Source: Owenia fusiformis (lineage: Eukaryota > Annelida > Polychaeta > Sabellida > Oweniidae). From it: 64,000 bases of DNA. Numbering within the stretch: the stretch's first letter is position 1; each line of letters starts with the position of its first letter. The translations under genes and the position numbers were made by a program. Of the stretch, positions 37,601-47,713 are shown piece by piece. The notes beneath the pieces are model-generated. The model made no database searches. It was not told the DNA's origin and saw nothing but the letters and a program-made list of their open reading frames with translations. The stretch is taken from the NCBI GenBank assembly GCA_903813345.2, contig CAIIXF020000001.1, forward strand, positions 54,207,885-54,271,884. The letters are read 5' to 3'.

Positions 37601-40600
37601 CCACATTTTCTAATATGTAATGTTAAACTCCTTTGCTTCTTACCAGTGAACTCTCCACATTTTCTTATATGTTATGTTAAACTCCTTTGCCTCTTACCAG
37701 TGAACTCTCCACATTTTCTTATATGTAATGTTAAACTCCTTTCCTTCTTACCAGTGAACTCTCCACATTTTCTTATATGTAATGTTAAACTCCTTTCCTT
37801 CTTACCAGTGAACTCTCCACATTTTCTTATATGTAAAATTAAACTCCTTTGCTTCTTACCAGTGAACTCTCCACATTTTCTAATATGTAATGTTAAACTC
37901 CTTTGCTTCTTACCAGTGAACACTCCACATTTTCTTATATGTAATGTTAAACTCCTTTCCTTCTTACCAGTGAACTCTCCACATTTTCTTATATGTAATA
38001 TTAAACTCCTTTGCTTCTTACCAGTGAACTCTCCACATTTTCTTATATGTTATGTTAAACTCCTTTGCTTCTTACCAGTGAACTCTCCACATCTTCTAAT
38101 ATGTAATGTTAAACTCCTTTGCTTCTTACCAGTGAACTCTCCACATTTTCTTATATGTTATGTTAAACTCCTTTGCTTCTTACCAGTGAACTCTCCACAT
38201 TTTCTTATATGTAATATTAAACTCCTTTGCTTCTTACCAGTGAACTCTCCACATTTTCTTATATGTAATGTTAAACTCCTTTGCCTCTTACCTGTTGACT
38301 CTCCACCTTTTGATCACACTCTAGTTTAAGCTCATCAACTTCAGAATCCTTTCTCTCGCACTCATCTCGAAGTTTCTTCAGCTCCTCATAGTAATGATTC
38401 TGCATGAACTCTCTCTTCTCATGCTCTTCTTGGTACAGCTTTTTGTATTTGTGTTTCTTCTGATTGCGCTCCTCAAGCTCATGACCAAGGTCCTCCAGTT
38501 GGGACTGCAGTTCTGTGCTGCTCAACTGTAGAGCTGCTGAGTCATTGTCACTCTGTGTAGAACTCTCTTTTGAATCTGTAACAAAGAACATGTAGATATT
38601 TCTTGCAAAAATAAGGGCTTGTAGTTCTCTTACTGTTCTAATATTATATATCTTATATACTTGTATATCTATATTATCAATGAATCAGTCACATTTGATC
38701 TACTGCAATCATACAGCAGCCATAGCTTCCCAAAATCGAGAGAAATATGCAGCATAAAATATAGGTATAAGCATTACAATGTAGATTTTCCTATCGATTT
38801 GTAAGGCTACGGCTGCCATATGACTGTCGTAGAGCAAATATGACTGAGGCTTTAGCAGCCAATTCTTCAAGTCTTTATCCTAGACACTGTAATGTTGTCA
38901 AAATGTTCTCACATATCTCCTAAGGACCCGATTATAGTAGCCTTGCACAAGTCGGTATTTTTTTACTAATCTGATCTTGAATTATTACCGCCTTGTACAA
39001 TCCTATACATCTCGGCTGATATTATGCTAAGATATTCAATGGTTTTGAGATTTCCATAATACCTACGCTATCAGGGGTATCGCGAAACCGAATTGATTGA
39101 CAGATCGCGTGGACGACACGACGTGTGACTTCAGGCTGATTGACCAATCAAAACGTTATCAGGTTGAGCTGCATAAACAAAGCAAACTTCCCGTCTACGA
39201 CTTGAAATTCAATGATCTGATCGAGTGTTGCAATATCATTCATGAACATATCATGTAATTAAATGTACATTGGAATGCTAGAGTCATTAATATAAATTAA
39301 ATCATGCGATTCAATGTTGATTTAAAACTGATTTCACGATGAAAATGCACGATGAAAATGTAGCGGGTCATGCAGTCGTCGATCAGTGATTATTAGTTAC
39401 CACCTTGCCGGGCCAGTTCTAGGGGTTTTAGTGCTAGTTTAGAAGGCGTTCATTTTACTATATCGACCTGAGAAATGTGTGACGTCATAGTGGTGGTCCA
39501 TATGGACCGGTCTAGAATATATTCTGGACCGGCAATTTTTCCCCGGGGAAATTAGATATCGTTCAGTGCGTAAGATTTTCTTGCTATTTCAGCCCTGGTC
39601 GTTAATGGTGGTAATAATACTAATAACGTCATTTCTGCGAGCAATATAGTGAAATCTTAAATTTCACTATATCGCCCTTAGAAATGACGTTATTGTACTA
39701 TTCGATCAATCTCAGCCTGCATGTTCGATCATTTGAATTCAGCGATCGTTTCAACATTTATTGTTGAAACCTTATCAGCTCTGGTTATCCAACTGATGCT
39801 GCGGCATCCACTAAACTCTGATTGATATTTATCTGATAAAATATTTGTATTTTCATGATGAATTCATGCAAGAATTGTTTGTGAAAAGTCCCGGTGAAAA
39901 GTGTACTTGTTTTTGACCGTGCAGAGCTAACGCTACAGGGCCGTCGTTCATTGGTCAAATTATCGGTAAAGCATGTGGCTTTCTCTTTGGTACAAGGTGA
40001 TCAAAATAGAAATCAAGATAAGTAAAAGAGACCGACTTGGGCAAGGCTACAATTATAGGTTTCTAATGCAATCATAAACAATAACAATTACCTGACTTTA
40101 CAGATGTCTGTACTGCACTAGTCTCCATCGAGGCAACTTTCTCTGCCTTCTGGTTGGTTTTTACTAATAATGATAATAATATTATTATAATATTGTAGAA
40201 TAAAATGACAGAATAGAATCCATAGAGTAGCAAATTAAAATAAAATATCAATCATTAATGGTACTTTTCAATGTTTTTTTTCATTTTGATTATTTCATGA
40301 GGGAAACAAAATGTAGGGGTGTAATAAAATAAACACATTTTTGGGTGACAATTTTTAATTCATTTAAGGTCACAGAAAATGAATTTGAAAGACAAATTGG
40401 TTCATATAAAATGAAGAGCTTAAAGTGAGAGTCAGATGGAGAAATCTATATAAATAGGGAGTTTTTGTTACATATTTAGTTGCAAGTCAATGCACATCTC
40501 ACAGTAGACTATAAGTTATGATTGTACCAAAAACTGACATCTGAATAATACTTTTTTTGGTACTTACTCTGCTTCTGTAGCTTCCTGATTTCAAGCTGGT

Positions 40601-43600
40601 ATTTCTTGCACTCAATGTATTTTTCCTTATACTCCTCAGCCCCCATTGCAAGACGCTCCTTCAAGTCTTCAATCTCACGGTGCATGTCACTTTCAAGTTG
40701 GTCCTTGCTTTTCTAAAGACAGCAACATAAAACATGAGTTCACAATCGCACTTAAGAGTCCCTTTTAAGCAATTGTTCTTTTTCTAGTTTGCTAGTAGGC
40801 CAGCTACAATAAATTGCTTTGGTCTACATATGAGGATATCAATAATATATCTATGAAAAGATTTTGAGGCAAATGTAAGAACACATTAAAAGAAAGTGAA
40901 TGATGAATTGATTATTAGTAGCACTTAGCAAATCAGCTAAAACAAAAAAACATGAATACAGGTCAAAATTCAGTGAGTTAATGTTTTGGAAGTATTGGAA
41001 CATGTAACTGGAGATAGTTAATTGAAATGTGTGCAGGAAAAGGGTGCAAGAACCATTTACACATCCTTACAAGACATTTTATAGCCTCATCCCGGTCTTT
41101 CACAGCATCTCCATGTTGTTTCTTAGTCTTTTCAAGTCTCCTCTCCAAATGTGCCTGTGCAATCCTAAGTGCATGCATTGGGCCATCTTGCTCAGTACGT
41201 GATTGGCTGGCCTGCTGCTTTAAGGACTCGCGGGTTTGATGGAGCTCATTTATTGTGCGATCTTTTTCCTGCAGTGATTGGATATTAACTGGCTTAGTGT
41301 TAAGAACTAATTTCTGTATGGGATATTTTGAACATGTTTTCTAGCTATTAATGACAACAAAATCATTTGATAAATGGTCCATGGGCTGTTAATTAATTAT
41401 ACTTCAAGAAAATCCAGTAGATACTGGCAAATAGACATTTTGCAGTTCTACTCAAATTCTCCAAAATGATTGTCCATCTATTCAGATATGTTTATTGAGA
41501 CCATTAACTTTAAGGTAGACAAGTGCAAGGTGTTAGTTCAAAGATTAAACTGAACAAGTGCAGGCAAGGATTTAAAACAGATTTTCAACAATGTTAGTAA
41601 AAACAACAAAGGACATACGATGTATAGCCCCTCGCCCTTTCTGAAAATACTTTTAATGTAGAATGTTGATTTGCATAATATCCATGAACAGAGTGCAACC
41701 AAGCAAAATAATCAAGGAAAGCTTTTTCTCATACCTCTTGAACTCCATCCAGAGTCATCTTAAGTGCTGTGATCTCATCATTCAGTTCTTGTTCCTGTGT
41801 CTTCTGGTGGTCTTCTAGCCTTGTTAACTGGCCCTTCAAGCTGTGGGCATCAGATCTTGCTTTCTGAATACAATATAAAACACACACTTGCATTTTGAAT
41901 TACACACCAGATGCTATTTTTTTCCTGGTAGCTGGTCTGCATTTAGTATTTCATGTTTCATTTCAAATGCTTCCTCTTGCATTAATCAGTCCACTGTACA
42001 CAAACTAAAGACTCCAGTATCAAAATAAATTTCAAACATAGTCTCAGTTTCTCAAAAATGTGCCCAAATTTTCAAAAAAGAACCCAAATGATATTTTCAA
42101 AAATTTATTTTGTTTCCAAAAAGAACCCCTTAATTTCTTACTTCATTCAGGTAACAATTTTAAAGATTTCAACATTGATGAGTATTGCATCCTAAATCAA
42201 GTTTTTCTCCTTATGAATTCGCAAATTTAATGAGATGAATCATACAACTGAACACATGGGTTATCACATACCGCTAAGCTCTGCGCCATCTTATCATGTG
42301 CTTCCTGTATGTTGGTCACCTCATCGTTTAGCAGTTTCTTACAGTGCTCGGCTGCACTAAGTTTGTCCTCTGTGTTCTTCAGGCGCTCTGTCACACAGTT
42401 TATATGTTCCTAAATAATAAAATAGTTTTTATAATTGATAATGGAATTTTAAGTTCAGTTGAGTTCAATCAGGTCAGAAACATTTTTGGCACATATAGAA
42501 TCTCTGGAAAGACTTTGCAGTTAGAGTAAATACCCAAAATGGTACATTGTAAATTATAAAATATTTGAGTGTAGATTATTTGAGGAAATCTAAATGACAA
42601 CTTACTCTGTCTGTTTTGCTAACACTTGACTGTCGTTTTAATTTTTTCCTTTCCTTATCAAGTTCCTCTCTCAGTCGCATTGTTTCCTCAGTCTGTTTCT
42701 GGCGTATGTCCTCCAAGTAGGCAAGCTGTTTCTTCAGGTTGTCAATCTCCTTCATGTAAGCTTGGATCGTACTCTCTGATGATGTAAAGTGAGTCTACAA
42801 TAGAGAACCATTACAATATAATACAATAGACATATAGTATTGCTGCAGTGTTCTCTTTGGTACTATTTCCTCAAAATCAAAAGAAAATACATGGTTAAAA
42901 TAGATGTTCAGGTTTGTTCAAGCCTTTGTGAAAAATGTCATTTTGGTAATGCTGGGTAGATCATTGTATTGGAGCTTGTTGTTTAGTCTCTCAAACAAAT
43001 CTATTTTGATAAACAGCTACCAGATTTCCCTAAATATTATTTGTGATTACTATAATTAATTTTAAACTCCAGGCTTGAATATTAAATCATCTGTTACAAT
43101 GCTCCAATGCATCATTATTGAATATGTCATTTTTAGTTCAATATTAAAAAGGCTTGTCACATTGATGCCAAGAAAGTATATAATACAAACATTACACTTT
43201 TGGATTTCCTCAGTGATATTTTCCAAAGAACACAATTCATTAATAATTTAGCTTCAGGCATCTTTAGCATTTCAGTGAACCTACCTTGAAAAGCTCTTTC
43301 TCTTCTTCCAGCATTCTATGTTTACCAACGAGAGCATCTTTGTCATTGTTCAATTCCTTGATCTTTTCTTGTAGTTTCTTAATATAGCTATCATTCTCAT
43401 CTAGACGTTTCAGAATTTCTTCTTTCTCCATGTTGACAATACTGAGTTTTTCTGTCAGGGCATCATGAACCAAAGCCATGTCCTTGGCCTCGTTGTGCAG
43501 TGAATGCAATTTTTCATTGCTCTCCTGTATGTATAGTCATTTAATGTTAGATGTATGTTATAGACTTATTAATATTCTCATTTTGTTCTAGGACTTCCTT

Positions 43601-46600
43601 TTAGACACCTCATAGTAAATGAAAGAAATGAACCTATTGTATAACTCTGCAAGCCAATAAAATTTCCATTTTGATTAATTACAAGTTATTTTTATCTCTA
43701 TTGTTGCTTAAGTTTCAACATTCAGTACCAATACATACCTGGACATCTTTCTGCAGTTGTTCAACATGATCTTCCTCAGTAGCCAGAGTTTTACTGATGG
43801 TCATTAGTTTATTGAGTAAACTGTCTCTCTCAACTTCTAGAATATCATGTGTCTGAATAACAAAATTGATAGTTTCAATAGGTTGAGGATGGTGAGAATC
43901 ATTTCTTTTGTATATTTAATCCAAAATAACCCACACTTTGGGGTATAACCAAAAACTTGCTTTAAATAGTTTTAAATTACAACAATAATCATTTTTAAAA
44001 ATATAAAAACATAAATTAAAATATATATGTAATTTATCTTAACCTTAACTAGCTGCTCATTTTCGGTTTTGACTTTTGCTAAACTGGTCTCGAGGGTCAT
44101 TGTTTTAGATTGAATAACCAACATGTTATTGTCGTCATCTTCAATCTCAACATAGTCTGTAACACCAGGTCTCTTGAATTGGAATGGCGTACTTGCTCCT
44201 CTAACTTGGCCCGACTGTGTCACATAACAGAACTGGTAAAATTCTCCATCATCTTTTGGTAGATTTTTTGCTGAAATATAGTCATAAGTTTAAAATAAAA
44301 CTCATGTAAACCTTTTATAAGTGATAGCATGTTTTCCAATATGGTGGCAGAAACATATATTTTCAACTTAATAATTAGATAACCTGAAGTAAACTAGATA
44401 ACCTATTTGATGTGTAAAACCTTCCTCCTGGTAATGATGACTAGATTTGTTTTTCCTTCCTCGTGCTGTTCTGAACCTCATTGTTAAGAAAATTAACACA
44501 TTATCTAGAATTGTGCAGCATATCATTCCCATAACCATGCTTGACTGTACCTAGCAGAGATGCTGCTTTTGGAATTCAGATCAAGAGCTAAGGTTATGCT
44601 CACTACACATTTTGAAGAAATATTCAAAGGGCTACATGCAAGTTCAGGACAATTATCAAAACAAATGAATTTTACTAAATAAATTTGTGCATGCACCTTT
44701 AGTACATCTTGGATTTCCAAGGCATGATATTTTCATACCTTGGAATATCAGGCTGAAATTTCTGCCCAAAACCCTACTAATTTGTCCTAGACTGAGGATT
44801 CTGATGAATGAGATAACATCTTATTCAGCCTACATTATGCTAATTCTTATGTATTAGGTAAATAGAAGCTGAGCAGTCAACCTCATTAGTAGTCAATCCG
44901 AAGGGCCATTAACTGGTTTAAAAGGAGTTTGACCAATGAGATCCTAGAGTAAAACAAACAAATCATCTGATTGTGCGCTGGATTTAACATGCACCAATCA
45001 GATGATTTGTTTGTTTTTCGGATAGAAAAGTTGTCCACTGATACCAGTGTGATTGAAAACCAAACTGGGAAACGAGTACATGTATATTTTTATGCCTTTA
45101 ATGAGAGTAGAAAATCAATTTCATTATCAAACCTTTTTTGCAAACCCCTCCATTTTAAGAAAGGTGAGGATTGACAAAACTCCATTTCAAAAAGTCAAAC
45201 AAGAACTCGAATGGTGTATTTGACCATTCTTGGAAACTGGATTTTCAGCTTAGATATAGTTACACAGGATCTTTTGAATGAGGCAGGTTTTGAATGGAGA
45301 ATTGTTTCAACTTGAAGTAAAGTTGAGTGACAAATGCGCAAAATGACCTTTTTCCTATCTAAATTCTTGACATGATGTTGTCATAAAATTTCTGATTTTT
45401 TTGTGGTCTAAAATGTTTCTGATGACAGCCCTGCAGGGTTCACATAACTGTGCTATAAATCACAGAATTTTGATCTCTACCACTGAATATTTCACATCAA
45501 TAGATGTATCTTTTTTTGTTCAATCATTTTTAATAATTATTTAAATACCTTGGAATACTATAGTAGAGTCTATGTCTTTGTTCTGTTCATGGTTCACTGG
45601 CATAGGTGCCCAGTCATAGTATGTGTAGTCTCTTGAAGATAGCCAACCAACCTGAAATGACATAAATGGTATCAAATTGATTTATTTACATGAGGGTGTG
45701 CACTGGCTGATTAGGGGGGGGGGGGGGGGCATGGGGGCCCGCCCCCCCCCTTGGGTGGGCCCAGAAAAAAAAATTTGGCCCAAAAAAAATGTTGGGCCAA
45801 AAAAGCCCTTCAGGCCCCAAAAAGTGGGCCTTTTTGGTCATTACTGGGCCTTTTAAGGCCTTATTTTTTAATTTCAGGCCAAATTTTGAAGAAAATGGGC
45901 CTCAAAAGGACGATTCTTGGTTTGGAGAACGAAGTTCATCAATCTAAATGAGCATTATCCCTGCTTCGGACAAATTTGATTTTTTTTACATAATATAGAT
46001 TTGAATGTCTTCTTTTGAATAGTCATAATTTAATTTGGGTAATATTTCTAGATTTTTCGCCAAAAAATATTAGCTCAGTACACTGATGGACTTCTTTCCC
46101 CGAATCGAGACTTGTATTTATATTGATTCGGTCTATTTGAGCATTATCTCTGCTTCAGACCAATTTGTTATCTTTACATCTTGTAGATTTAAATGTCCTC
46201 TTTTGAATATTCATAGTTTAATTTGGGTAATATTTCTATATTTTTCATGAAAAAAATTATTAGCCCAGGAGACTGTTCTCCAAACCGAGAATCGTCCTTT
46301 CAAAATTTGGGCCCACTTTTTGGTTTTAGGGGCCCAAACATTTTTTTCGGACGTTTTTTTCTCTGACTTGAAATTTGGGCCCCCCCTTGTTGATTCCCAG
46401 ATCCGCCCCTGGTGTGTACTTTTAGGTACACCCAGTCCCTGTATGTGTTTCCTTAAAAGCTTCACTTAAACAAACTGAGAACCTTCTAAGAAGCTCATGC
46501 TGAAAGAATATTCACCTTGTAAATTCCAACCCAATCTCTTGAGGTTGGAATGAGCTGTGATGTGATTGTAAAACGACAATCAATGTTGGCATCTGTCGGG

Positions 46601-46713
46601 TATGATTCCGCAATATTGTGGAAAACCACCTGAGCATAGTCTGGTACTTCAACTTCTGTATCTTTATCCATCTCGATATGCTCGAATTCTACTGCACTTT
46701 TAGGTTCTGCCAT
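34616..46713 (-). CDS. TAX1BP1: TAX1BP1/CALCOCO-family autophagy receptor (complete, 16 exons, 910 aa)
   Basis: Exons (minus): 46713-46516, 45651-45549, 44270-44044, 43852-43739, 43524-43285, 42794-42606, 42409-42272, 41863-41735, 41268-41071, 40712-40568, 40163-40092, 38575-38292, 36290-36095, 35653-35517, 35228-35110, 34859-34616. All phases agree and the total is 2733 nt. Residues about 27-132 form a SKICH domain (AQVVFHNIAESYP, DWVGIYK, then DDGEFYQFCYV and GASTPFQF). MLVI at 150-153 sits where vertebrate TAX1BP1 and NDP52 carry their noncanonical LC3-binding LVV motif. A long heptad-rich coiled coil fills most of 155-700. A proline-rich region with two NPY motifs follows. Two UBZ-like zinc fingers end the protein (C844, C847, H862, H866; C871, C874, H890, H894). 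The family links ubiquitinated cargo to autophagosomes and dampens NF-kB signalling. Human TAX1BP1 is 789 aa; the extra length is in the coiled-coil and linker parts. Confidence 0.9.
35030..35048. repeat. Tetranucleotide microsatellite (TGGA)n
   Basis: About four units of GATG/TGGA lie in intron 15 of the TAX1BP1-like gene (35030-35048). Confidence 0.7.
36541..38291 (-). repeat. 54 bp minisatellite built from the exon 12 end and its 5' splice site, 32 copies
   Basis: Read on the minus strand, each unit is GTGGAGAGTTCACTG then GTAAGAAGCAAAGGAG and an AT-rich remainder, 54 bp in total. Exon 12 of the TAX1BP1-like gene ends GTGGAGAGTCAACAG|GTAAGAGGCAAAGGAG, so the array repeats the exon end plus donor. 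I count 32 copies after the genuine donor at 38291; the distance from 38292 to the outermost donor (36563) is 1729 nt, 32 units. Donor GTAAG is kept in 31 copies; the one near 37261-37267 reads GGAGG. The two outermost copies have CACAG|GTAAG, the others CACTG|GTAAG. The unit length is a multiple of three, which explains long frames across the array. In the exon 12 frame each unit carries TAA. Confidence 0.92.
38937..40050. mobile_element. 1.1 kb TIR element in intron 11 of the TAX1BP1-like gene
   Basis: GTAGCCTTGCACAAGTCGGT at 38937-38956 is inverted at 40031-40050 with one mismatch. Outer flanks are GATTATA and AATTATA, possibly a degraded target duplication. It contains the second copy of the dispersed 290 bp repeat (39399-39702). 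No ORF is seen. Confidence 0.65.
39399..39702. repeat. Dispersed 290 bp repeat, copy 2
   Basis: This matches 17221-17505 in the same orientation. It includes a short inverted pair (GGTCCATATGGACC), a GTGACGTCATAG block and an ATTTCACTATAT inverted pair near 39640-39672. Confidence 0.75.
45704..46411. mobile_element. MITE with G/C runs and 8 bp flanking repeat
   Basis: The element lies in intron 1 of the TAX1BP1-like gene. Flanks GTGTGCAC (45696-45703) and GTGTGTAC (46412-46419) match at 7 of 8 positions, as expected for a hAT-type 8 bp target duplication. The right end reads inward as CAGGGGCGGATC, a form seen in hAT-type MITEs. Inverted TGGGCCC-rich tracts lie inside both ends, a G16 run at 45714-45729 and a C-rich run near 46380. 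The interior holds two copies of a 170 bp dispersed repeat. Confidence 0.6.
45916..46300. repeat. Dispersed 170 bp repeat, two tandem copies
   Basis: The segments from about 45916 and about 46135 share GAGCATTATCNCTGCTTC, TAGATTTRAATGTC and AGTTTAATTTGGGTAATATT with each other and with 23641-23820. CGGTTTGGAGAAC occurs in opposite orientations at the two ends. Confidence 0.65.
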
Positions 46714-47713
46714 TTTTTATACTAATGTATGACTAGTATATTCTGGAAGTAGTCTAGAAAAATTATATTTGATTATCTTGAAATATGAATTTAGTTAGTG
46801 TGCCAATGATTCCCTTATAATTTTATTGCCTGAAAAAAGTGTTACACATCATTGCAGAAAATAAACCCTTTGTTACACATGTGACTTTACGTACATGCAC
46901 TTTGAATAGAAGAGAATCATGTGAACACCCAAATGTTCTTCCTACATGTAGAAGTAATCATACATTTTCCAAATTCAGGCATGACGACATGTTCTGATTT
47001 TTAGTGTTTTTTCTTCATTCAGATTACTATTTCGACGAATTAAAAAAGTTATTGCTTGTGAAAACTGATAATACAAATCAGGTGCTGATGACGATTCATT
47101 GACACGATGACACATGTTTAATCTGACCAGTAATAATCTTAGAAATCTACTGCTGTCCACTTGACTTTTGTTTTGTTATGATTTTTTTGTGAGTCACAAA
47201 ATTTTTTAGAGCATTTTCTCCCAAAATACTACCTATTAGGGATAGCAAATTGTTCTTACCAAGAGTTATTTATACACTTCGTATTCACAGTGACAAGGTG
47301 GCAAATTCCACGCTGACCTTTGAACAAGCTGAAAGACGAAATTATGAGGTTTTGTGCAGTTTTTCCATCCTGATTGCAAAGTTTATTTTGGTTCGTGACG
47401 TCATGAACTTTACATCGGCTATCTCCGCTTATTTCCGATAAATCTAAATAATTAATCTGAAGAAAATTGCAAATTTATCTAACTAGAAAAGACTTGAATA
47501 AGCAAAAAAGAATTTCAAACATATTTCAAAATAATATCACATTATTTTTTTCAATAATTACATCCTCAAGTTCAAAGGTCACGGCCATTGTCTATCCTCG
47601 GCATTTGATCTTGAGTTCAGTTTTGCTTATTTGTTGATCGTTTCACTGTTCACACACATTCCTGATCGTGATAACAAAAGATTAAAACAAGGGGAAGTAC
47701 TACCGTTAGGAGC
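46714..47713. promoter_or_regulatory. Divergent intergenic region between TAX1BP1-like and GPD1 genes
   Basis: One kilobase separates the two start codons, which point away from each other. Both 5' UTRs and promoters must lie here unless upstream noncoding exons exist. I see no clear TATA box with correct spacing and no CpG-dense core. The layout allows shared regulation, but this is inference. Confidence 0.5.

Noticed and set aside
36541-38291. CRISPR-like array
   Set aside because: Units are contiguous tandem copies without distinct spacers, in a eukaryotic intron, and their origin from the adjacent exon end is visible.
37160-38329. 389-codon plus-strand frame of repeated 18-residue units, plus similar frames on both strands nearby
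   Set aside because: The frame exists only because the minisatellite unit is 54 bp and lacks stops in that frame. It is antisense to the TAX1BP1-like gene and has no start context, domain or independent coding signal.
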